From Nocardia brasiliensis (GTDB lineage Bacteria; Actinomycetota; Actinomycetes; Mycobacteriales; Mycobacteriaceae), in NCBI RefSeq assembly GCF_011801125.1, contig NZ_CP046171.1, forward strand, positions 4,650,001 through 4,714,000: 64,000 bases of DNA. Reading direction: 5' to 3'. This document shows, in pieces, positions 30,557 through 37,437 of this stretch. The position numbers and the translations under genes are program-made. The notes beneath the pieces are model-generated. The model was not told the DNA's origin. It did not search any database and saw only the letters and a program-made list of their open reading frames with translations. Positions within the stretch are counted from its first letter, which is position 1; every line of letters begins with the position of its first letter.

Positions 30557-30573
30557 TAGCTCATAAGGGAGTC

Positions 30574-31959
30574 ATGACCACCGCACCCGCTCAGCGCTGG
30601 CGCCGCCGCGTCCCCGATACCGCCACCACCGACGGCGCGCCGAAGCTGGCGCGCAAGCTCGGGCGCATCGACCTCACGGCGATGGGCGTCGGCACCATCG
30701 TGGGTGCGGGCATCTTCGTGATCACCGGTGTCGCCGCCGCGGAGAAGGCCGGACCGTCCATCGTGCTGTCGTTCATGCTGGCGGGCACGGTCTGTGTGCT
30801 CGTCGCGCTGTGCTACAGCGAACTCGCGGCGATGGTGCCGGTGTCCGGCAGTGCCTACACCTACACCTATGCCACGCTCGGTGAAGGACCCGCGTTCCTG
30901 GTCGGCTGGAATCTGCTGCTCGAATTCGTCATCGCGGGCGCGGCCGTGGCGATCGGCTGGTCGGGTACCACGGTGTCGGCGCTGGATTCGATGTTCGGCA
31001 TCACCGTGCCGCACGCCATCGCGGCGGGCCCCGGTGAGGGCGGAATCGTGAACCTGCCCGCGGTGCTGATCATCGGCGTGATCGTCGCGGTGCTGGTCGG
31101 TGAGGTGTCGCTGACCGCGAAGATCACCAAGGCGCTGGTCGGGGTGACCATCGGCGTGCTGGTGCTGGTGGTCGCCGTCGGCGCGCCGCACATCGAGGTG
31201 GACAACTGGGCCCCGTTCGCGCCCTTCGGTTTCGTCGGCATCATCGGCGGCGCGGCGATCGCCTTCTTCGCGTTCCTCGGCTTCGACGTCGTCGCCGCCT
31301 CGGCCGAGGAGGCCCGCAACCCGCGCCGCGACGTGCCGTTCGCGATCATCGGCACCGTGCTCATCGCCACCCTGCTGTACGCGCTGGTGAGCGCGGTGCT
31401 CACCGGGATCGCGCCGTTCGCCACGCTGAACAACGGCGCGCCGATCGCCACCGCGTTCAGCGGGCTGCGCATCGGCTGGATCGGCAACGTCATCGTGATC
31501 GCCTCGGTCATCGCGCTGACCAAGGGCCTGCTGCTGATCGTGTACGCCCAGGTGCGCCTGAGTTTCGCGATGTGCCGAGATCGGTTGCTGCCCTTCGGTC
31601 TCGCGCGGACCGGCAAGCGCGCCACGCCCGTGCGACTCACCCTGCTGCTCGGCGTGTGCTGCGCGGCCATCGCCGGACTGCTGCCCATCGATATCGTGGT
31701 CGAACTGGTGAACATCGGCGCGCTGTCCGCGTTCGCGGTGGTGTGCGTCGGGGTGCTGGTGCTGCGGCGGGCCGAACCCGAGCGGGAACGCCCCTTCCGC
31801 ACCCCGCTCGTTCCGCTGGTGCCGATCCTCGCGCTCGTCGGTTGCGTACTGCTCGCCACCACGCTGGACGGTCTGACCTGGGTGCGGTTCGCGGTCTGGG
31901 TGATCATCGGCCTCGCGGTGTACCTGGGCTACAGCCGCAAGCGCTCCACCCTCGCCTGA
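30574..31959 (+). CDS. APC-family amino-acid permease (YhdG/CAT-like)
   Basis: A 461-residue membrane protein with about 12 helices. The first helix has MGVGTIVGAGIFVITGVAA, the glycine-rich unwound substrate site of the APC superfamily. IAFFAFLGFDVVAASAEEAR with NPRRDVPFAI is the conserved TM6-TM7 block of cationic amino-acid transporter-like proteins. It ends in a basic SRKRSTLA tail. Start ATG 30574 has AAGGGAG upstream, right after the hairpin. Substrate cannot be specified; arginine, lysine or general amino-acid uptake is usual for this subgroup. It is transcribed alone or with the small NTF2-like gene 113 bp downstream. Confidence 0.9.
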   Translation: MTTAPAQRWRRRVPDTATTDGAPKLARKLGRIDLTAMGVGTIVGAGIFVITGVAAAEKAGPSIVLSFMLAGTVCVLVALCYSELAAMVPVSGSAYTYTYATLGEGPAFLVGWNLLLEFVIAGAAVAIGWSGTTVSALDSMFGITVPHAIAAGPGEGGIVNLPAVLIIGVIVAVLVGEVSLTAKITKALVGVTIGVLVLVVAVGAPHIEVDNWAPFAPFGFVGIIGGAAIAFFAFLGFDVVAASAEEARNPRRDVPFAIIGTVLIATLLYALVSAVLTGIAPFATLNNGAPIATAFSGLRIGWIGNVIVIASVIALTKGLLLIVYAQVRLSFAMCRDRLLPFGLARTGKRATPVRLTLLLGVCCAAIAGLLPIDIVVELVNIGALSAFAVVCVGVLVLRRAEPERERPFRTPLVPLVPILALVGCVLLATTLDGLTWVRFAVWVIIGLAVYLGYSRKRSTLA

Positions 31960-32072
31960 CCGCCTCGGGAAATATCACATATCTCCCGTAATCCATTGCG
32001 TCCCATGCTCGATTTCGGCAGGCTCACAGGTGCCGAGCAGTACCGGTGCGGCCTGACGAAGGGACGACTGAC

Positions 32073-32483
32073 GTGTCGGAGGACGAGAAGCAGATCCGGG
32101 TCTTGATCGAGCGGTGGGCCGCGGCCGTGCACGCGGGCGATCTCGACACCGTCCTCGCCGATCACGCGCCCGACATCGTCATGTTCGACGTCCCGCCGCC
32201 GGATGAGGGGCTGCGCGGTATCGACGCCTACCGCGCGGCCTGGCCCGGGTTCTTCGAATGGCAGGCCAAGGGCGCGAGTTTCGACATCGTCTCCCTCGAC
32301 ATCACCGCGGGCGCCGATGTCGCGTTCGCGCACGCCCTGCTGCTGTGCGGCACGCCAGAGGATTTCGACGCGAATCCCGGCCGCCGCCTCCGGCTCACCC
32401 TCGGCCTGCGCAAGCAGAACGGCCGCTGGAGCGTGACCCACGAGCATCACTCGTTCCCCGACACCTCGCTGCCCCCGATCTGA
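32073..32483 (+). CDS. SnoaL-like / NTF2-fold protein (ketosteroid isomerase-like)
   Basis: A 136-residue protein starting at GTG 32073, with AAGGGA 9 bases upstream. It has the helix-first alpha+beta cone of the NTF2 fold: IRVLIERWAAAVHAGDLDTV, APDIVMFDVPPPDEGLRG, and the ending RRLRLTLGLRKQNGRWSVTH plus EHHSFP. This C-terminal pattern is that of the DUF4440/SnoaL_3 group, often of unknown function. No signal peptide. Confidence 0.82.
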   Translation: MSEDEKQIRVLIERWAAAVHAGDLDTVLADHAPDIVMFDVPPPDEGLRGIDAYRAAWPGFFEWQAKGASFDIVSLDITAGADVAFAHALLLCGTPEDFDANPGRRLRLTLGLRKQNGRWSVTHEHHSFPDTSLPPI

Positions 32484-32641
32484 GGCTGCTTCCGCCGTAC
32501 CGGAGTCCGTGCGGCACCACGGAGGTGCACCCGTTGCGAACTCGCACTCGATGCATTCTTGCGGTCACTGAACGACATTGGGACGCTTCGTCTTACCGCG
32601 ACCGCACGCGTCGTTCCACGTGAATCAATGGAATCTCGCGG

Positions 32642-33109
32642 TCATTCCGGACGCCGTCCGGACTCCCGGTAGCTGGTCTCGATCTGCTCGCGGAGGTGCT
32701 TCTCGGTGTGCCGGATGGCGGGGCCGATGAAGGCCTGGATCACTCGATCGAGCACCCGGCCCGCGAGTCCGCCGGGGACTCGATAGTCCGCGGTGGCACC
32801 GACGTTCGTCGTATCAGGGTCGATGGCCTCGAAATCCCATCGGATCGATCCTTCGATGCCCTTGATGGCCCGCATGGTGATCCGGGCGCCCTCGAGCCAT
32901 TCGATGGTGTCGGCGCGCAGGTGCAAGGTGGTAGGGCCCAGGTGCAGCGCAGTGTCGAAAACCGCTCCGACACCGGAGGTTTGCTCGCCGACGGGGGTGA
33001 AGTGCCGGATGCCGAACATCCACCGCGGCACGTTGCGATAGTCGGCGACGTAGCCGAATGCGAAGTCCGCCGGCGCTTTACACGCCGCGCTGTGCTCGAC
33101 ATGGCCCAT
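32642..33109 (-). CDS. SRPBCC-family (polyketide cyclase / START-like) protein
   Basis: A 155-residue helix-grip protein: MGHVEHSAACKAPADFAFGY, VADYRNVPRWMFGIRHFTPV, then strands containing DFEAIDPDTTNVGATADYRV and a C-terminal amphipathic helix with IGPAIRHTEKHLREQIE. This is the usual layout of Polyketide_cyc2 proteins, which bind hydrophobic ligands; no catalytic residue set can be named. It stands alone, with 158 and 217 bp gaps to its neighbours. Confidence 0.85.
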   Translation of the reverse strand: MGHVEHSAACKAPADFAFGYVADYRNVPRWMFGIRHFTPVGEQTSGVGAVFDTALHLGPTTLHLRADTIEWLEGARITMRAIKGIEGSIRWDFEAIDPDTTNVGATADYRVPGGLAGRVLDRVIQAFIGPAIRHTEKHLREQIETSYRESGRRPE

Positions 33110-33326
33110 GCCGTCCTCCTGCCGCGCCCCGACATCCGAACAGAGACTCGTCCGGACTCCGACCCTAGAGCACCGCGCCGCGCTTCGCCCGCGAACTCAC
33201 TTGCCCGCCATCCGATCACCTTGCGCACTGACCCGAGAACCAGCGTGCCCGAACACAATTCGCGTCAGTACACGAACACGACTGCACCCCAGCCATTTAC
33301 CTGCCAACGATGGCCACCTCCCACGG

Positions 33327-34205
33327 TCAGTCCTCGTCGACCAGCGGCTCCCCCGCCGCGGCGCGGCGCACGTTCTCGCGGCCGTTGTCCTCCTCGGTGC
33401 GACCCACCCGCCAATAGCCGGTGAAGGTGATCGAGTGCTTATCGATGCCGCGCTCACGGACCAGATGCCTGCGAGTGAGCTTGACGAGGTTCGCCTCGCC
33501 GGAGATCCACGCGTACGGCGCGCCGGCGGGAAACTCGGCCGCCTGCACGGCCGCCACGACGGCGTCGCCGGGGCGCCGGTCGCCGCGGTGGATCCATTCG
33601 ATCCGCACGTCACCCGCCGTGTCGAACCGCTGCTCCTCCGCAGGACCCGACACCTCGATGAACGCGCGCAGCACCGCCCCCGGCTCGAGCCCTTCGATGA
33701 TCGAACCGATCGCCGGGATCGCGGTCTCGTCGCCGACCGCCAGCTGCCATGCCACCCCGGGTTGCGGGCAGTACAGCGCGAATGGTGGGCACAGCATGCC
33801 GATTTCGGCGCCGGGCACCGCCTTGGCCGCCCAATCCGACGCGGGCCCGGCGTGTTCGGTGTGCAGGACGAAGTCGATGTCGAGCTCGCCGAGTTCGGGA
33901 CGTTGCGCGCGCACGGTGTAGGTGCGCATCGGCGGGCGGATCGCATCGGGCATGGCGAGGTACTGGTGGTACCAGCTCATCGCCTGATCCCCCGCGTCGA
34001 GCGGCGGCGGGACGACGGGCCGCCGCTGCCCCGGCAACGGGAAGAAAACCTTGGTGTATTGATCGGGTCCGGCATTGCTCAGCGCGGCCGGGTCCTGCCC
34101 GGTCAACGTGATGCGAACCATGTGCGGTGTCAGTCGCGCCACCCGGCTGACCTGGAGCGTCGCGTAGGCCATGGTCGGGCGGTTCGTGCGCGTCGTGGTT
34201 GCCAT
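33327..34205 (-). CDS. Siderophore-interacting protein (ViuB/YqjH-like ferric reductase)
   Basis: A 292-residue FAD-dependent ferric-siderophore reductase. The FAD_binding_9 half contains RITLTGQDPAAL, RPPMRTYTVRAQRP (the RxYT flavin motif) and HAGPASDWAAKAVPGAEIGM. The SIP half has VGDETAIPAIGSIIEGL and ISGEANLVKLTRRHLVRERG, the family signature. It would release iron from imported siderophores in the cytoplasm using NAD(P)H. An IdeR/DtxR-type box overlaps the start codon, so it should be repressed in high iron. With the box touching the ATG, the mRNA is probably leaderless. Confidence 0.92.
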   Translation of the reverse strand: MATTTRTNRPTMAYATLQVSRVARLTPHMVRITLTGQDPAALSNAGPDQYTKVFFPLPGQRRPVVPPPLDAGDQAMSWYHQYLAMPDAIRPPMRTYTVRAQRPELGELDIDFVLHTEHAGPASDWAAKAVPGAEIGMLCPPFALYCPQPGVAWQLAVGDETAIPAIGSIIEGLEPGAVLRAFIEVSGPAEEQRFDTAGDVRIEWIHRGDRRPGDAVVAAVQAAEFPAGAPYAWISGEANLVKLTRRHLVRERGIDKHSITFTGYWRVGRTEEDNGRENVRRAAAGEPLVDED

Positions 34206-34223
34206 AAGGGTAGGCTAACCTGC
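34205..34223. promoter_or_regulatory. IdeR/DtxR-type iron box at the siderophore-interacting gene
   Basis: The 19 bases TAAGGGTAGGCTAACCTGC match the consensus TTAGGTTAGGCTAACCTAA at 15 positions, including the invariant AGGCTAACCT core. It abuts the start codon of the minus-strand SIP gene, so bound IdeR would block promoter clearance directly. A HAD-family gene lies on the other side, 110 bp away, and is less likely to be controlled. Confidence 0.75.
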
Positions 34224-34332
34224 CTAGCGGCCTCGGCGCGAGGGGGCTGCCCGCGCCGCACTCCCCGTTTCGCCCGCGGCACCGCAGAGACCGACTGCCC
34301 GGCCCGCGACCCGCCCCGGCCGTTAGGGTCGG

Positions 34333-34941
34333 GTGGTGACCTGGACGGTGGGCTTCGACCTCGATATGACGCTGATCGACTCGCGACCGGGGGTTGGCCG
34401 GGCCGTCGACATTCTCGCGGCGGAATTCGAGGTGCCGCTGCGCGGTGCGGATTTCGCGGATCGACTCGGACCGCCACTGGCCACCCTGCTGGTCGAGGCC
34501 GGTGCGCCGGAGGAACTCGTCCCGGCCCTGGTGACCAGGTATCGCGAGCTGTATCCCTCGGTCGTGTCCAGCATTCCGGCGATGCCGGGCGCCGAGGCCG
34601 CACTGGCCGCGGTCGACGCGCGCGGCGGGCGGGTGCTCGTCGTCACCGGCAAGCACGGACCGCTCGCCCAGCTGCACATCGACGAACTCGGTTGGCGCAT
34701 CGACCATCTCGCGGGCGACCTATGGTCGGCGGGCAAGGCGAGCGTGCTGCGCGAGGAGGGCGCGCACCTGTTCGTCGGCGATCACGCCGGCGATATGCGC
34801 GGGGCGCGAGCGGCGGGCGTGCTCGCGGTCGGGGTCACCACGGGGCCATGCGATGCCACCGAGCTGCGCGCGGCAGGGGCCGATGTCGTGCTCGCCGACC
34901 TCACCGAGTTTCCCGAATGGCTTGCCGAACAGGCATTTTGA
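34333..34941 (+). CDS. HAD-superfamily phosphatase (phosphoglycolate phosphatase-like)
   Basis: A 202-residue HAD hydrolase starting at one of two adjacent GTG codons (34333/34336). Motif I is FDLDMTLIDSRPG (DxD), motif II the Thr of VLVVTGKHGP, motif III a Lys near SAGKASVL and motif IV FVGDHAGDMRGAR. A four-helix cap is inserted after motif I, as in PGP/GPH enzymes. The substrate is unknown. There is no clear ribosome binding site; the frame ends 14 bp before the SDR gene, so the two are probably co-transcribed. Confidence 0.87.
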   Translation: MVTWTVGFDLDMTLIDSRPGVGRAVDILAAEFEVPLRGADFADRLGPPLATLLVEAGAPEELVPALVTRYRELYPSVVSSIPAMPGAEAALAAVDARGGRVLVVTGKHGPLAQLHIDELGWRIDHLAGDLWSAGKASVLREEGAHLFVGDHAGDMRGARAAGVLAVGVTTGPCDATELRAAGADVVLADLTEFPEWLAEQAF

Positions 34942-34955
34942 GAGGAGAACACGCA

Positions 34956-35708
34956 ATGGACCGGTTCACCGAGAAGGTCGCCGTCGTGACGGGTGCGGCG
35001 CAGGGCATCGGCGCGGCCACCGCGCTGCGGCTCGCGGTCGAGGGCGCCACGGTCGCCGTGCTCGATCGCCAGGCGCCGGAGGACACCCTGGCACAGATCA
35101 CCCGCGCGGGCGGCAAGGCCGTCGGCTACGTCTGCGACGTCACCGACCGCGCCTCGGTGCAGGGTGCTTTCGAGCAGGTCGCCACCGACCTCGGTGCGCC
35201 GCAGATCCTGATCAACAACGCCGGCATCACCCGTGACGACCTGTTCTTCCGGCTGAGCGAGGACGACTGGAACGCCGTGCTCTCGGTGAACCTGACCGGC
35301 GCGTACCACTGCGCGCAGGTCGCGCAGAAATACATGGTGGCCCAGCGCTACGGCAAGATCGTCTCGCTGTCGAGCCGGTCCGCCCTCGGCAATCGCGGCC
35401 AAGCCAACTACGCGGCGGCCAAGGCGGGCATCCAGGGCCTGACCGCCACCCTCGCCATCGAACTCGGCCCGTACAACATCAACGTCAACGCCGTCGCGCC
35501 CGGCTACATCGCGACCGCGATGACCGCGGCCACCGCCGAGCGCGTCGGCATGTCGGCCGAGCAGCATCAGCGCACGGTCGCCGAACGCACCCCGCTCGGG
35601 CGGGTCGGGCAGCCCGCCGAGGTCGCCGCGGTCATCGCGTTCCTCGCCAGCGACGAGGCGTCCTACGTCAGCGGCCAGACGCTCTACGTCAACGGCGGCG
35701 CGCGGTAG
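34956..35708 (+). CDS. FabG-like 3-oxoacyl-ACP reductase (short-chain dehydrogenase)
   Basis: A 250-residue classical SDR starting at ATG 34956 after GAGGAG. The cofactor site is VTGAAQGIGAATALRL, structural NNAG is present (INNAGITRDDLFF), and the catalytic triad is Ser in VSLSSRSALG, Tyr and Lys in NYAAAKAGIQG. It ends with the FabG-type YVSGQTLYVNGGAR. It would reduce 3-oxoacyl thioesters or related ketones with NADPH. Because several FabG-like SDRs occur in actinobacteria, a fatty-acid-synthesis role is not certain. It follows the HAD gene by 14 bp. Confidence 0.9.
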   Translation: MDRFTEKVAVVTGAAQGIGAATALRLAVEGATVAVLDRQAPEDTLAQITRAGGKAVGYVCDVTDRASVQGAFEQVATDLGAPQILINNAGITRDDLFFRLSEDDWNAVLSVNLTGAYHCAQVAQKYMVAQRYGKIVSLSSRSALGNRGQANYAAAKAGIQGLTATLAIELGPYNINVNAVAPGYIATAMTAATAERVGMSAEQHQRTVAERTPLGRVGQPAEVAAVIAFLASDEASYVSGQTLYVNGGAR

Positions 35709-35750
35709 GACGTCCGGGACCGCGGCGATCATGGGTTCGCCGCCGCACGG

Positions 35751-36470
35751 TCACCAGGGCAGCGCACCCGCTCGGTCGAAGTACCCGCCGGTGGGGCCGT
35801 CCGGTCCCGCGGTGGCCAGCCCGACGATGGCGTCGGTGCCCTCGGTGACGGTTTGATATCCGCCGTGGTTGTTGAAATCCGTTGCGGTGTAACCAGGGTC
35901 GGCCGCGTTGAACCGGATCTCCGGCAGCGCGCGCGAGTACTGCGACATGATCATGTTCAACGCCGCCTTCGACGGGCTGTAGCCAAGGTTCGGCAGCGTC
36001 GACTCGAGCCGCTGGGGGTCGGCGGTGATGGTCAGTGAGCCCATGCCGCTCGACACCATCACCACGCGCGGGTGCGCCGCCGCGCGCAGCAACGGCAGGA
36101 ACGCGTTGGTCACCTGAACCGGGGCGAACACGTTGGTCTCGAAGACCGGGCGCAGGTCCTCGGCCCGCGTCTGCTCCGGTGCGCGGAACTCGCCGGGAAT
36201 GCCCGCGTTGTTGATCAGCACGTCCAGCGCGGCGGTCCGCGCGCGCACCGTGGCGACCGCCGCCGCGACGGACGCTGCGGACGTGACGTCCAGGTGCACG
36301 AACTCGACGTGCAGCCCTTGTTCGGCCAACTCGGCCGCCGCCTGCTTCCCGCGATCGGCATCGCGCGCACCGAGGAACACCTGCCAGCCCAATTCGCCGA
36401 GCCTGCGCACCGTTTCGCGGCCGAGCCCCTTGTTCGCACCGGTCACCAGTGCCGTTGTCGTTGTCGTCAT
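35751..36470 (-). CDS. SDR-family carbonyl reductase-like oxidoreductase
   Basis: A 239-residue SDR starting at ATG 36470; upstream in-frame codons are not family-like. Cofactor motif ALVTGANKGLGRETVRRL (TGxxxGxG), INNAGIPGEF, catalytic Ser in VMVSSGMGSL, Tyr and Lys in GYSPSKAALNM. The NKGLG and DPGYTATDFNNHGG blocks resemble carbonyl reductase/CBR1-type SDRs seen in plants and bacteria. It is divergent from an XRE regulator across 100 bp, a common arrangement for a locally regulated oxidoreductase, and the regulator plausibly controls it. Confidence 0.9.
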   Translation of the reverse strand: MTTTTTALVTGANKGLGRETVRRLGELGWQVFLGARDADRGKQAAAELAEQGLHVEFVHLDVTSAASVAAAVATVRARTAALDVLINNAGIPGEFRAPEQTRAEDLRPVFETNVFAPVQVTNAFLPLLRAAAHPRVVMVSSGMGSLTITADPQRLESTLPNLGYSPSKAALNMIMSQYSRALPEIRFNAADPGYTATDFNNHGGYQTVTEGTDAIVGLATAGPDGPTGGYFDRAGALPW

Positions 36471-36570
36471 GGGTCCAGCCTCGGCGCGCGCAGCACGCCT
36501 GAACAGGGCCGCCGTGTCATGGGAGCAGCGGTACCACCCCGGGCCGGGCCTGCTGCGGGATGATCGAAGG

Positions 36571-37419
36571 ATGGACCGCACCGAACTCGCCGCGCTGCTG
36601 CGGCAGGCCCGCAGCCGGACACAGCCGCGCGAGGTCGGCCTGCCCGCGGGTGTGCGGCGGCAGGTGCCCGGCCTGCGCCGCGAGGAAGTGGCGCAGTTGG
36701 CGGGCATCAGCGTCGATTACGTGGTGCGCCTCGAACAGGGCAGGGGCCCGCGCCCGTCGACCGCCGTGCTCACCGCGCTGGCACGCGCCCTGCGGCTCAA
36801 CGACAACGACCGCGCCCTGCTGTTCCAGCTCGGCGGCGCCGCACCGCCACAACCGGGTCACATCGCGATGGTGGTGCGGCCCAGCGTCTTACGGCTGCTC
36901 GACCGGATGGCCGACCTGCCCGCGCTGGTGATGTCCGCGAAAGGCGATGTGCTGGCCTGGAATCCGATGGCCACCGCGCTGCTCGGCGACTTCTCCGCCT
37001 TGCCTGCCGCGCACCGCAACATGATCTGGCAGTGCTTCCTGGGGACCGAGACGGGCCGGATCCGGCACACGCCAGAAGAGTTCCGGATCCTCGGCGTGTA
37101 CGGCGTAGGCACCCTGCGCAGCGCGAAAGCCCGCTACCCGACCGATCCGGAACTCGATCGCCTGATCAACGAACTGCGCACGCACAGCACACAGTTCGAA
37201 CAGCTCTGGCGCGAACGACCGTCCGGCCTGTGGCGCGACGCCACCAAAATCATCGAGCACCCCGAACTCGGCCGCCTCGTCGTCGAATGCGACACCCTGC
37301 TCATCCCCGACACCGACCAAACCCTCGTCGTCTACTCCGCCGAACCGAACACCCCCGCCGCCTCCACCCTCGACCTCCTCCGCGTAACCGGCGCCCAGCA
37401 GTTCAGCGAACGCCACTGA
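36571..37419 (+). CDS. XRE-family regulator with MmyB-like ligand domain
   Basis: A 282-residue regulator. Residues 1-85 contain the helix-turn-helix (GVRRQVPGLRREEVAQLAGI, SVDYVVRLEQGRGPRPSTAV). From about residue 95 a PAS-like MmyB domain follows (VLRLLDRMADLPALVMSAKG, DVLAWNPMATALLGDF), ending in a beta-rich part (TLLIPDTDQTLVVYSAEPN). Such proteins typically repress a divergent oxidoreductase gene and may bind a fatty acid-like ligand. The divergent SDR 100 bp away is the likely target. Frame ends 18 bp from the converging UvrA-like gene. Confidence 0.9.
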   Translation: MDRTELAALLRQARSRTQPREVGLPAGVRRQVPGLRREEVAQLAGISVDYVVRLEQGRGPRPSTAVLTALARALRLNDNDRALLFQLGGAAPPQPGHIAMVVRPSVLRLLDRMADLPALVMSAKGDVLAWNPMATALLGDFSALPAAHRNMIWQCFLGTETGRIRHTPEEFRILGVYGVGTLRSAKARYPTDPELDRLINELRTHSTQFEQLWRERPSGLWRDATKIIEHPELGRLVVECDTLLIPDTDQTLVVYSAEPNTPAASTLDLLRVTGAQQFSERH

Positions 37420-37437
37420 ACCGCTGGGTCTCCCGGG

